Origin: Gorsachius magnificus
Taxonomy: Eukaryota; Chordata; Aves; Pelecaniformes; Ardeidae
Length of the DNA: 64,000 nucleotides
Direction of reading: 5' to 3'
NCBI GenBank assembly: GCA_034008185.1
Contig: CM067081.1
Span: 23,311,821-23,375,820, forward strand
Made by a program: the position numbers and the translations under genes. The notes beneath the pieces are model-generated. The model searched no databases. It was not told the origin of the DNA and worked only from the letters and a program-made list of their open reading frames with translations. The stretch's first letter is position 1; each line of letters begins with the position of its first letter. Of the stretch, positions 23,618 to 34,545 are shown piece by piece.

Positions 23618-25512
23618 AGGCACAGGACCAGGCTGTCCCCATGTGCCGTAAGACGAATCAGCGGGGAAGACGACCGGCCTGGCTGGACAGAGGACTACTA
23701 GTGCGACTAAGGGAAAAAAGGAGAGCTTACCAGCTCTGGAAGAAGGGGCAGGCAACCCAAGAAGAGTACAGGGATCTTGTCAGGTCATGCAGAGAGGAGA
23801 TTAGAAAGGCAAAAGCCCAGCTGGAATTTAACCTGGCCACTGTTATAAGGGATAATAAGAAGAGTTTTTATAAATATGTTAACAGCAAAAAGAGAGCCAG
23901 GGAGAACCTCCATCCACTAGTGGATGCAAGGGGGAACATTGCCACTAAGGATGAGGAAAAGGCTGAGATACTCAACGCCTTCTTTGCCTCGGTCTTTAAT
24001 GGCCCGACAAGTTATCCCCAGGGTACCCAGCCTCCTGAGCTGGAAGATGGGGACAGAGAGTGGAATGAACCCCCCATAATCCAGGAGGGAGCAGTCTTTG
24101 ACCTGCTATGCCACCTGGACATCCACAAGTCTATGGGGCCGGATGGGATCCACCCAAGAGTGCTGAAGGAGTTGGCAGAGGAGCTTGCCAAGCCACTCTC
24201 TATCATTTATCAGCAGTCCTGGAGAACAGGGGAGGTCCCAGATGACTGGAGGTTGGCAAATGTGACGCCTCTCTTCAAGAAGGGCACCGGGGTTTTTGAG
24301 TGTGCTCACCAGGCACGTGGAGGACAATCAGGGGATCAGGCCCAGTCAGCATGGGTTCAGAAAGGCAAGTCTTGCCTAACCAACCTGATTTCCTTCTACG
24401 ACCAGGTGACCCGCCTGGTAGATGAGGGAAAGGCTGTGGATGTTGTCTACCTGGACTTCAGCAAAGCCTTCGACACAGTCTCCCATAGCATTCTCGTGGA
24501 GAAGCTGGCAGTTCATGGCCTAGATGGATGTACTCTTCGCTGGGTTAAAAACTGGCTGGGTGGCCGAGCCCAGAGAGTCGTGGTGAATGGAGCTAAATCC
24601 AGTTGGCGGCCGGTCACAAGCGGTGTCCCCCAGGGCTCAGTTCTAGGGCCAGTCTTGTTTAATATCTTTATCAATGACCTTGATGAGGGGATTGAGTGTG
24701 CCCTCAGTACATTTGCAGATGACACCAAACTGGGTGGGAGTGTTGATCTGCTGGAGGGGAGGAGGGCTCTGCAGAGGGACCTGGACAGGCTGGATCGATG
24801 GGCTGAGGCCAATTGTATGAGGTTCAACAAGGCCAAGTGCCGGGTCCTGCACTTGGGTCACAACAACCCCATGCAGCGCTACAGGCTTGGCGAAGAGTGG
24901 CTGGAAAGCTGCCTGGTGGAAAAAGACCTGGGGGTACTGATTGACAGCCGGCTGAATATGAGCCAGCAGGGTGCCCAGGTGGCCAAGAAGGCCAATGGCA
25001 TCCTGGCTTGTATCAGGAATAGTGTGGCCAGCAGGAGTAGGGAAGTGATCGTGCCCCTGTACTCGGTGCTGGTGAGGCCGCACCTCGAATACTGTGTTCA
25101 GTTTTGGGCCCCTCACTACAAGAAAGATGTTGCCTTGCTGGAACAGGTCCAGAGGAGAGCAACCAAGCTGGTGAGGGGTCTGGGACACAAGTCATACGAG
25201 GAGCGGCTGAGGGAACTGGGGTTGTTTAGTCTGGAGAAGAGGAGGCTGAGGGGAGACCTGATCGCCTACAACTACCTGAAAGGAGGCTGTAGTGAGGTGG
25301 GGGTCGGCCTCTTCTCCCTGGTAACAGATGATAGGACGAGGGGGAATGGCTTGAAGCTGCGCCAGGGCAGGTTTAGGCTAGACATTAGGAAAAACTTCTT
25401 CACCGAGAGGGTTGTCAGGCTCTGGAATGGGCTACCCAGGGAGGTGGTTGAGTCCTCATCCCTGGAGGTCTTTAAAAGAAGGATAGATGAGGTGCTCAGG
25501 GACATGGTTTAG
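23551..25512 (+). pseudogene. CR1 ORF2, reverse transcriptase part
   Basis: Reverse transcriptase and C-terminal region of the LINE ORF2 protein. Visible motifs: [24 protein letters not shown] (motif A), [21 protein letters not shown] core (motif B), FADDTKL (motif C, catalytic Asp pair), then the VLHLGHNNP and [38 protein letters not shown] C-terminal segments. Compared with the second copy at 27.1 kb it lacks about 65 bp after LFKKG, including the conserved YRPVSL motif. A 1-bp loss about 60 bp downstream restores frame, so about 20 residues between are out of frame. The long frame is therefore open but almost certainly inactive. Confidence 0.9.
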
Positions 25513-25581
25513 TGGTGGGATGGCAGTGCTAGGTTAACGGTTGGACTCGATGATCTTAAAGGTCTTTTCCAACCGAGGTGA

Positions 25582-25609
25582 TTCTGTGATTCTATGATTC
25601 TATGATTCT
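25582..25609 (+). repeat. CR1 terminal octamer repeat
   Basis: Tandem ATTCTGTG/ATTCTATG units form the CR1 3' terminus, the sequence bound by the element's reverse transcriptase. They mark the 3' junction with the interrupted LTR. Confidence 0.9.
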
Positions 25610-26301
25610 CCGCCTCAGGGGAGGACTCTCCCCCTGCTCTAGCTTGGGGTCCCTCTCACCGGAGACAGTCCTCCACGAACTTCTCAAATGTGAGTCCTTC
25701 CCACAGGCTACAGTTCTTCACAAACTGCTCCAGCATGGGTCCATAATTTCCATGGGGTACAGTCCCTCAGGAGCAGACTGCTCCAGCATGGGTCCCCTGC
25801 GGGGTCAGAAGTTCTGCCAGCAAACCTGCCTCGGCATGGGCTCCTCTCCCTCCACGGGTCCACAAAGTCTTGCCAGGAACCTGATCTGTGCAGGCTTTTC
25901 ATGGGGTCACAGCCTCCTTCCTTCACGCATCTACCTGCTCTGGTGTGGGGTCCTCCACAGGCTACAGGGGGACAGCCTGCCTTACCATGGTCTTCACCAT
26001 GGGCTGCAGGGGAATCTCCGCTCCGGCACCTGGAGCACCTCCTTCCCCCTCCTTCTTCACTGACCTTGGTGTCTGCAGGGCTGTTTTCTCTCCCATCCTC
26101 TCACTTCTCTCTACAGCTACTGAGCCACAGCTGTTTTTTTTTTTTCCTTCTTAAATATGTTATCACAGAGGCACTACCACTGTTACTGATTGTTTTGGCC
26201 TTGGCCAGCAGTGGACACAGGGAAAACTTCTAGCAGCTTCTCACAGAAGCCACCCCTATAGCCCCCCCACTACCAAACCCTTGCCATGCAAACCTAGTAC
26301 A
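25610..26301 (-). mobile_element. ERVL-like solo LTR, 5' part (split by CR1)
   Basis: Continuation of the LTR begun at 21758, resuming right after the CR1 octamers (CGCCTCAGGGGAGGACTC). It contains a series of degenerate modules with the recurring words CTCCAGCATGGGTCC and CACGGGTCC, spaced a few tens of bases apart. Near its promoter end is a TATA-like TATTTAAGAAGG (read on the - strand). It ends ...TAGTACA at 26301. Open frames across it are incidental to GC-rich LTR sequence. Confidence 0.8.
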
Positions 26302-26694
26302 GAGAGCATTCACATGTCCCATGTGGAGTGTCTTTGCCTTTGAACAAATGTTAGGAAGTTTGTGGTATATTTGTGCCCTTTTTTCATTTTTGCTCTTAAT
26401 GTTGTGGCTTAGGCTTTGTTCTTGACATTCCTTTTCATCAGTTTTCTTGGTAAGTGTGAGCAGATAAGGGCAAACCAGCTCACAGGAGTTAATTATAAAT
26501 AACACTGACCTTCATTACCATTTCTTTATTGTAGAAGGCAGTATCTTCAGTCCTTTACTTGACTGAAGGTCTTGATATTAATTATTCAGCTGTTATCAGA
26601 ATACCAACATCCACTTCTGTGTCCAGTCCCATGCATGGTTAAAAATAACTTGTATAGTCAGCATAAAACTACCTTTAGAAAACTGGTTTTAAAA

Positions 26695-28435
26695 AAGCTA
26701 ATGTTTTTATAAATACATTAACAACAAAAAGAGAGCCAAGGAGAATCTCCATCCTTTATTGGATGTGGGGGGGGAACATTGCCACCAAGGATGAGGAAAA
26801 GGCTGAGGTACTTAATACCGCCTTTGCCTCGGTCTTTAATAGTCAGACCGGTCATCCCCAGGTATTCAGCCCCCTGAGCTTGAAGACAGGGATGAATAAA
26901 CCCCCCATCATCCCGGAGGAAGCAGTTTATGACCTGCTGTGCCACATGGACACTCACAAGTCTATGGGGCTGGATGGCATCCATCCGAGAGTGCTGAGAG
27001 AGCTGGTGGAGAAGCTTGCCGAGCTGGTCTCCACCATTTATCAGCGGTCCTGGTTAACAGGGGAGGTCCCAGGCGACTGGAGGCTTGCCAATGTGGTGCC
27101 TGTCTACAGGAAGGGCTGGAAGGAGGATCCAGGGAGCTACAGGCCTGTCAGCCTGACCTTGGTACCAGGGAAGGTTATGGAGTGGTTCATCCTGAGTGCG
27201 CTCACCAGGCATGTGCAGGACAACCAGGAGATCAGGCCCGGCCAGCATGGGTTCATGAAAGGCATGTCACGCCTGACCAACCTGATCTCCTTCTGTGACC
27301 AGGTGACCTGCCTAGTGAATGAGGGAAAGGCTATGGATGTTGTCTACCTGGACTTCAGCAAAGCCTTTGACACTGTCTCCACAGCATTCTCCTAGAGAAG
27401 CTGGTGGCTCATGGCTTAGACAGGCATACTCTTTGCTGGGTAAAAAACTGGCTGGATGGCCAAGCCCAGAGAGTTGTGGTCAATGGAGTTAAATCGAGTT
27501 GGCAGCTGATCACACGCGGTGTCCCCCAGGGCTCAGTTCTGGGGCTGGTCTTGTTTAATATCTTTACCAGTGATCTGGATGAGGGGATTGAGTGCAGCCT
27601 CAGTAAGTTTGCAGATTGGATGCCAAATTGGACGTGAGTGTTGGATCTGCTCGAGGGGAGGAGGGCTCTACAGAGGGACCTGAACAGGCTGGATCGATGG
27701 GCTGGGTGCAACTGTATGAGGTTCAAAAAGGCCAAGTGCCAGGTCCCGCACATGGGTCACAACAACCCCATGCAATGCTACAGGCTTGGGGATGAGTGGC
27801 TGGAAAGCTACATGGCAAAAAAAGGCCTGAGGGTGTTGGTCAACAGCAAACTACTGAGTATGAGCCAGCAGAGTGCCCAGGTGGCCAAGAAGGTCAACAG
27901 CATCCTGGCTTGTATCGGGAATAGTGTGGCCAGTGGTAGTGAAGTGATTGTGCCCCTGTACTTGGCATTGGTGAAGCTGCACCCCGAATACTGCGTTCAG
28001 TTCTGGGCCCCTCACTCCAACAAGGACATTGAAGCGCTGGAGCACATCCAGAGGAGACCAACGAAGCTGGTGAAGGGTCTGGAGCTCAAGTCTGATGAAG
28101 AGCAGCTGAGGGATCTGGGGTGTTGTAGTGAGGTGGGCGTTGATCTCTTCTCCCAAGTAACTAGCAATAGGATGAGAGGAAATGCCCTCAAGTTGCACTG
28201 GGGGAGGTTTCAGTTGGATATTGGGAATAAATTCTTTATGGAAAGGGTGGTCAAGCATTGGAACAGTCTGCCCAGAGGCATGGTGGAGTCACCATATGTG
28301 GAGGTATCAAGAAACATGTACGTGTGGCACTTCAGCACATGGTTTAGTAGGCATGGTGGTGTTAGGTTGACAGTTGGACTTGATGATCTTCGAGGTCTTT
28401 TCCAACCTTAATGATTATGATTCTGTGATTCTAAT
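26695..28435 (+). mobile_element. Second CR1 LINE, ORF2 fragment, decayed
   Basis: Aligns with the first copy from about its position 23864 to the terminal octamers at 28435, in the same orientation. The frame breaks at 27395 (just after [12 protein letters not shown]) and again at 27637. It retains the YRPVSL segment missing from the first copy, and motif A. Motif C has decayed: the second catalytic Asp of FADD is replaced by Trp and a stop follows. About 63 bp (21 codons) are missing in frame near 28110. Clearly non-functional and older than its neighbour. Confidence 0.95.
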
Positions 28436-29059
28436 TTTTTTTTTCTGGGCTTGAAGCTTGCTGTCAGGACCTAGAGTGCCTCAGAATGTAGGTTTAAGCG
28501 TGGTTTTGGGGATCACAGTAGCTGAGCAGCCTGGCTTTTGAGCTTGGAATAGTCATGGTATAGACTGCAAGCAGTTGTTAATGCTGTGAAGTTCTTTCAC
28601 GAAGATGTGTTTGATAAAGGTGTCCCTTCTCTGACTCTGGGATATGTTGAATATGAACACTGCCCTCCTGCTCCAGGTCTGTGCACTTCCATAGCTGATT
28701 GCATGCTGTGAAGCAATTCCAGTAGATATATTTTCATTAGAGTTCTCATTGGGATCTTTAATGAGATGATGGCAGAGTTTGTTAGGTTATGTGCTGAAAG
28801 CTGCCAGGCACACCCACAGAGGACTAAAGAGAGACCATGGTGGATGGGGGAGTGCAAAGAGTGCCCAGCCCTGGCTCCTCCCAGACCCATCCCAGGAGCC
28901 ACCAGTCCATCAGAGGTCCATCTCCACCAACCCAGAGGAGCACAGGGGCACAGTGGCAGGTGGGAACCTGCAGTAAGGACTCGGAGGAATTAACATCATC
29001 TCTGGGCCCCTCCCAGGGCTGGTCCCAGGGGAGAGCCTTGGCCTCTGGGCGAGGCACCC

Positions 29060-29480
29060 GTCAGGATGAGTCAGTGCTGGGGTGCCTTTGGGACTTCAGG
29101 GTGTTGCTGCCTAGGGGTGTGGGATGCATTATGGGGATGCAGGAGAAGCACATTTTGAGATTGTGTAAGGCTTATTATGGGATGTGTAGGGGAGGAACCA
29201 AAGGCAGGGAGAGGGATGGGTTCAGGTAATTTAGGGATAAGCAAGAGTGGGAAAATAGAGGATTAAGGGGATAAAAAGGTCTGGTCCTGTGTGAATAGGC
29301 TGATGGTTGGTACACTTGTCTGGCCGTGCCCGGCGCCTGATTGACACAGTCTGTCCTGTCTTCCTGTTAAATTCCTTTTCAACTTGTTCTTGGGTGAGGG
29401 ACTCTATTTGAGGGGGGAGGGTGCACATCTCAGTGCTAGCAGCTAGGGTGAAACCGTGGGTTGGAGGGACTGTGTATCCA
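29060..29480 (+). repeat. Unnamed interspersed repeat, LTR-like (copy 1)
   Basis: Shares an extended, diverged alignment with 61040-61480. Shared words run in the same order: TGCCTA near the start, AGGGATGG, AAGCAAGAGTG.GAAAA, the TATA-like ATAAAAAGGTCTGGT, and a CTGTCC-TCTTC-TTA block. A TATA box followed by a transcript-like region suggests a retroviral LTR, but TG...CA ends and a primer-binding site are not defined. Orientation is set by the TATA-like motif. I do not recognise the family. Confidence 0.55.
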
Positions 29481-30080
29481 TGGTGCCAGCAACTAGAACA
29501 AGTGCAGGTCTGTATGCCAGCAATTGGGCTGGGACCCTGGGCAGGAGGGCTGGGTGCCAGCAGCTGGGGACACTTGACAGAATGAGTAAAACCAAGTGTC
29601 GGGGACCCATTTATCTGTGCTGCAGTACTGGAGCAAGTGTAGGTGTGTGAGGGAGTGTGTGGCTGCTAGTGAAGATCAAGCTGGATCAGCTGCTGAGTGG
29701 GTGGATAAGGTGGGAGCTGAGCGTGTGTCTCCAAGAGCAAGACCACGAGAGGAGCTAGCTGTGGGAGGCAGCACAGAGTCCTGGCCAGCTGCTGGAGAGA
29801 CTCTCAGAGTCATTGGCTCTCCAGGGGCGAGATGTATGTGTGCCTTTGTGTCTCGATGGGCAAGACCGCAGTGGGGTTGTGTACCAGGGGATCAGGGGAG
29901 TCCCAGCCAGCTCTGTGTGATGGTCTGTACCAGCAGTGGAGTTGGGCTAAAGCCTTGGGGGCTCCTACGCCTGGCCAGAGAGAGGAGCAGGATGAAGCTG
30001 CTGGTGTGAGTGCTCTGTGTCTGCCTGCGATCAGTGTGGCCAGTGGCATATACATGTGGTGTGTCCATCTGCCTGCGGGG
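29430..30080 (+). repeat. Degenerate tandem modules (GCCAGCARYTRG)
   Basis: The word TGCYAGCARCTRG or a close variant recurs at about 29437, 29482, 29514, 29556 and 29619, and again as ACCAGCAGTGGAG near 29930. Spacing is uneven, 32 to 63 bp. The phrases GGGCTGGGACC and GGAGCAAGTGTAGG accompany it. It directly follows the LTR-like repeat and may be its 3' part. Open frames here are not protein-like. Confidence 0.5.
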
Positions 30081-32409
30081 AGTAGATTTTCAACCTTGCT
30101 ACCGGCTGGACCTGGGTATGGAGCTGTGGCTGCCTCGCCTCTCTATGCTGTCAGATCCAGCGTGATATATCTTCTCCTAACAGAGTGGTCTATAATTACA
30201 AACATTGGGTGGTCTCTGTAATGACATGGTGTTTTCATTGCCTGTAACTGTATCAGACATACCTCTTTATTACCAATTACTCATTTTTCGTCCATCTATT
30301 TGATCTTTCAGAAAAAAAATGATGAGGCTCTTTCCCTGAGTGAGGAATAGAAAATATCTCTGATTTTGCCTGACTTTGGAGCCTTTAACATTCTCCCGTT
30401 CTTTGGGCACATGCATTTGTGATGCAAGTTGTTAGGATTTATGCAACAGGAACTTTGCCTGTAGCCTTGGAATATAGAGGAAAAAGTCTGATCCCTCAGA
30501 AATGTAAATAGGTCTTGGACCATACTCTTGAAGGTAAAAACATCACTGCTTATACCTTCATGCTACTGTAATTCTGCAGCTAAACTTGGTTGCTCAAAAA
30601 GGATTGCCACAGCAAGTTTTGAGTGGTGCTTGCTATAAAAGAGCCAGAATGATGACAGTGTTCTTAAATGTGCCCCATCCCTAATCTCCCCTCCCAGCAA
30701 TCCTCCCGTGTTTGAGTTCTTCTCGTGTGAATGTTGCGTGCTGTGTTCCCTTTGCTCACGCTGCTGCTATTACAGCTGAAGCTGGCAGCCAGAGGACTGT
30801 TTGTATTATAACCAGGCTGTAAAAATGAAGAGAGCAAGGAATGCTGAGTCCCAAGAGGCCTCTAAAAGCAAATGTAAAAACCTTGTTTGCATAGCTTTTA
30901 AGCTTTTGGCTTACTTGTGTAGAGGTTACAAGTTCAGTGAGTGGAAACACATTATTTCAAAGAGGATCTGAGCATTTTTTCATTTGTCTCTGCAAGTCGA
31001 AAGGGCTTTGTAAAGGTGCAGTGAATAAGAGTGATGCTGAAAGACCAATATTAAGAAACAAGGTTTCATAAGAAAGGAAGATGTCAACTTACAAGGTTAC
31101 AAAGATGGATGCCAGGTCAGTCTGATCTTTGACATAACCAGAGTAAAACCAAAAAAAGTCTCAAATACTTAATGGCTTATAATTCCTACCTAAGTTAATA
31201 GAATTGGTGTCACCATATTAACACTGTGGTGTTTCCCCTAAAACTGTATGGTAGCTGTTTGAAATATGTATATGTGTGTGGTTTATTAGTGCTTTGTAGC
31301 TCAGATACTTCGGTTTATGATTTTAATTATAAAACAATGACATATCTGGTGGCTTTTAAACTGCCTCCTAGTCAGGTTTCTCAAAACAGAATCACTAAGT
31401 TTGGTAACTGTGGTAAGTAGAAGTCAGATGCCTTTTTTCCCTTTTTCCTTCCCGTCATCTGACATTGCTGTTTAAAGGCTTGGGACAAGCTTTTATAAAG
31501 GCCACGTGGTCCTGCCATCATCACTAGCTCAGGCTGCTCAGACAGCATATTCTGGGTCTGGAGAAAAAATAAATAATTCCATGGAGATCTGTGTATGCAA
31601 CATCCCCTGCGTTCCAGCAGCACAGCCTGTGTTTCTTACCCTTTTTTTGGCTCTTGGGGAGTAGCCATCCCCCATACCCCACTGCTCCTACCCGGGAAGG
31701 CAGCAGTAGCTGGCGAGGTTGCTGACATGGTTTTTAGCATCTAGGTGCAGGTAAGTCAAACAGGTGACGACTTACCTCAGCAGATGGTTTCTGTGAATGC
31801 CTATATATGACTGGATATATGCAACATGTCCTCGCAGTCAGATGTATGCTTAAAAAGGATTTGAAGTACCCCAAGCCCAGCTACTGCTGAGATCATGCTA
31901 ATAACCTCATATGAGAGACGCTTCTGTGAGGAACCGTACACGACTGTGTCATTAATAGACTAGTGCACGGAAAAGCAATACTCCAGTTTTTGGTGTGTTT
32001 CTCTGCTATTGTTTCTGTGGAAGTCTTGGACGCTTTCCTTTGCAAAGCCCTTCCATGCAGACTTTCAAAGGAAAAAGCTATGATCTGCGAGTATTTGCAT
32101 GTCTGCCTGGCACAGATCTCAGCTTTTGCTGGATGGAAGGGTTTCCCCTTGGAACAATGACATAAATAATCCCTATCAACATATTTTTATATATATGTTG
32201 CTTGCAAACTTGTGATCGATTCTGGAGGCTTGTTTAGAAATCTTTAGCTGAAGTATTGCTTGCTGGAAATCACTATAAACTGATGAAGTAGTTCCATGAT
32301 AGGTGGTTGTAAGTGTAAGATATGAAAACTATATTCAAGCAAAACTGCAGACGAACTGTAGAATGAGCAACTACACCTTGGTGTACATTACGCTTGTACT
32401 CAAAGGCTT

Positions 32410-32733
32410 GTACTTAAAGGGAGCCTATAGGAAAGATGGGGAAAATCTTTTCAGTAGGGCCAGCTGTGACGGGACAAGGGGTAATGGTTTTAAACTAAAC
32501 AGGGTAGGTTTAGACTGGATATAAGGAAGAAATTCTTTACAATGAGGGTAGCGAAACACTGGAACGGGTTGCCCAGAGAGGTGGTGGAGGCCCCATCCCT
32601 GGAAACATTCAAGGCCAGGTTGGACGGGGCTCTGAGCAACCTGATCTAGTTAGTGGTGTCCCTGCTCACTGCAGGGGGGTTGGACTAGATAACCTCTAGG
32701 GGTCCCTTCCAACCCAAAACATTCTATGATTCA
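32410..32733 (+). mobile_element. CR1 LINE, 3'-end fragment
   Basis: Opens in the ORF2 C-terminal coding region (the [11 protein letters not shown] phrase and the [12 protein letters not shown] segment), continues through GGTTGCCCAGAGAGG and the CCCTGCTCACTGCAGG block, and ends with ATTCTATGATTC. About 325 bp, 5'-truncated, with a frameshift early in the fragment. Confidence 0.95.
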
Positions 32734-34470
32734 AAACACCAATTTGTTTTCTGTTGCCAGGGAAAACCAAAGCGTGCCCAAAAGCAATACGGAGAGAAGA
32801 AAAAGTGTGTCTGTGTTTATAAAATGTCACCAGCCTATCCTAATGAATGAATGAATCCATGATCGCAGACGTGAAGGGAGCTGGTAAAGGCTTATGTTAA
32901 GACCATAACAAACTGAAGAAGGTTAGATCTAGACTGACAGATGTGGGCTGCTGTGTAACCGCATAATGTTTTCTCATTAGCTACTGAAAGAAATTTTGTA
33001 CTGCTTATTTTCATTCCCTGTTATGCACATGCAGTGTATACATTTAAACCTAAGACCTCTTATGTTTTCTATGTAGACTTTAATAACCTAAATAGTAATA
33101 AACCACTCTGTTAGATGTTTGTAACCCAGCATTAACTTGTCGGATCTTCACATGGACCTGCAATGTAAATTGCTTGCTTTTCTTCTCAGACCTGCTTCTG
33201 TTATTAGATGATGACTCTTGACTTCTCTAGTCTCAGGTTTGGCTTAACAAGATACTCAGGCCTTTTTTAATCTGTGGCAAAGCCGCAAAATCCTGCTGTG
33301 CTGATAATATAACAACAACATGATGGGACGTGTCTTCCTTGAAGCTTGAGTTGAAGTCTGGCAGTTACCTGTTTTGCACGGTCTGCATACCCACTTGTAC
33401 TATCAAGGTGATGATTGTGTTGCTCACGTAGTCCAAACGCCAGCAGCCATTCTGGCACATCGGAGCTGGGAGAGCTAAACAATAAACACCCTCTTTATTA
33501 CCTCCTGCCTTCAGTTCCTCAAGCCTTCGGTCTTGCCCATGTCAGTGTTGTTAATGCGTAGATTCATATACTGGGTATTATGGCCAGGTGCATAGCTTCC
33601 CTCTTGTGTCTGGCAGTTACTTTTGACTATATACTTGCTTACAGTTAACTAACCAAGTTGTTAGTTTATGCATTCAATTTATATAATAAATGGCTCACAT
33701 TGTCCATTCATTGGTTTTCTCATTAACTTCAACCATGTACTGTAGAGCAGTTACTTAAGTTTTATTTGAGATTGAAACTAATTCACAAAGAGAACTGAAC
33801 GACTGACATTGCAGGAGTTATCTATAATTTGCATAATTTACACTCTCTAATGACTTTTTACATGAGCATAGTTATTTAATTGCTTTAGTGTTAGTCTGGC
33901 CAGTTTGTTCTAGAAGATGCTGTAATGTAAAGGTTGGTCATTTTGGATGGTGATGGATGGTAGTCACAAAGATGAGCATCTGTCTTCCACTGTTAGGGAA
34001 AGCTAGTGCAGTTTGACAACTGATAATTGCAGTGATTTTACTGTCTTCTGACCACTTGCTATTTTACTGGTGGTGTTTAAGTGTGCTCAAAATAGGCCTG
34101 CTGTGGTTGAAAGACTTTAGGAAGAACCTAAGTGAAGTGACAGCAGGGAAGAGCATTCCCAAGGTGAAGTGATAGGACTGTGCTTTTCACTGTAGTACAC
34201 CAGTTTTGCATACTTTATTTCTACTCTTCAATTAGTATTGCAATTGTATTTGCAACAGCTTTAATTGCTTTTAATACATCAAAATGTTTCTTTTAATCTT
34301 GGTGCGTAGGAATCTGAATTATCCTCATAAGAAAGTCAGGGTGATTTTTGGTAGCCTTTCTATTGCTTGATTCATTACAGTGAAGCTCTCCACTTTGTTT
34401 ATGTGAGTGCATGAAGTGGCAACTTCTTGTATTCTGCAAGTGGTAACTTTTTTCTTTTCCTCACATTTAG

Positions 34471-34545
34471 GAAGGCTGTGGAAGAGTTACTTAAAGAGGC
34501 AAAACGTGGGAGAACCAGAGCTGAAACAATGGGAGCTATGGGTTG
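34471..34545 (+). CDS. POLR1D: POLR1D exon 2 (isoform-2 specific)
   Basis: A 75-bp exon flanked by a strong polypyrimidine acceptor (TTTTCCTCACATTTAG|G) and the donor TTG|GTAAGT. Its frame, entered with AG from exon 1, reads R-KAVEELLKEAKRGRTRAE-TMGAMG and leaves two bases of a Trp codon. This is the signature of the second segment of human POLR1D isoform 2. The segment is very basic and helical. Isoform 2 shares only its first residues with the AC19 polymerase I/III subunit (isoform 1), and its function is not established, so polymerase activity should not be assumed. Both junction phases fit exons 1 and 3 exactly. Confidence 0.93.

Larger units (their letters stand above)
22121..25609 (+). 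mobile_element. Long CR1 LINE inserted in an LTR
   Basis: A 3.5 kb CR1 with, in order, a 5'-truncated ORF1 (22122-22730), ORF2 endonuclease region (about 22793-23600), ORF2 reverse transcriptase region (about 23590-25512) and a short 3'UTR ending in ATTCTGTG/ATTCTATG octamers. The host LTR sequence resumes directly after 25609, so both ends of the insertion are defined to within a few bases. ORF2 is broken by one frameshift and altered by an internal deletion, so this copy should not be autonomous. Long frames and modest decay suggest it is relatively young among the CR1s here. Confidence 0.95.
18204..34470 (+). other. POLR1D: POLR1D intron 1
   Basis: A 16.3 kb intron between the CpG-island exon and exon 2. 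It is the repeat sink of the window: a CR1 fragment (20790-20906), a nested LTR/CR1 composite (21758-26301), a second long CR1 (26695-28435), an LTR-like repeat with degenerate modules (29060-30080) and a CR1 tail (32410-32733). The stretches 18.53-20.79, 20.91-21.76, 26.30-26.69, 30.08-32.41 and 32.73-34.47 kb show nothing recognisable beyond poly-A/T tracts. I looked here for an exon encoding the canonical AC19 subunit (POLR1D isoform 1) and found no open frame resembling it. Confidence 0.8.

Noticed and set aside
26763..27395. A cellular reverse-transcriptase gene
   Set aside because: It is collinear with the CR1 ORF2 at 23.9 kb and ends in CR1 octamers, so it is a LINE remnant.
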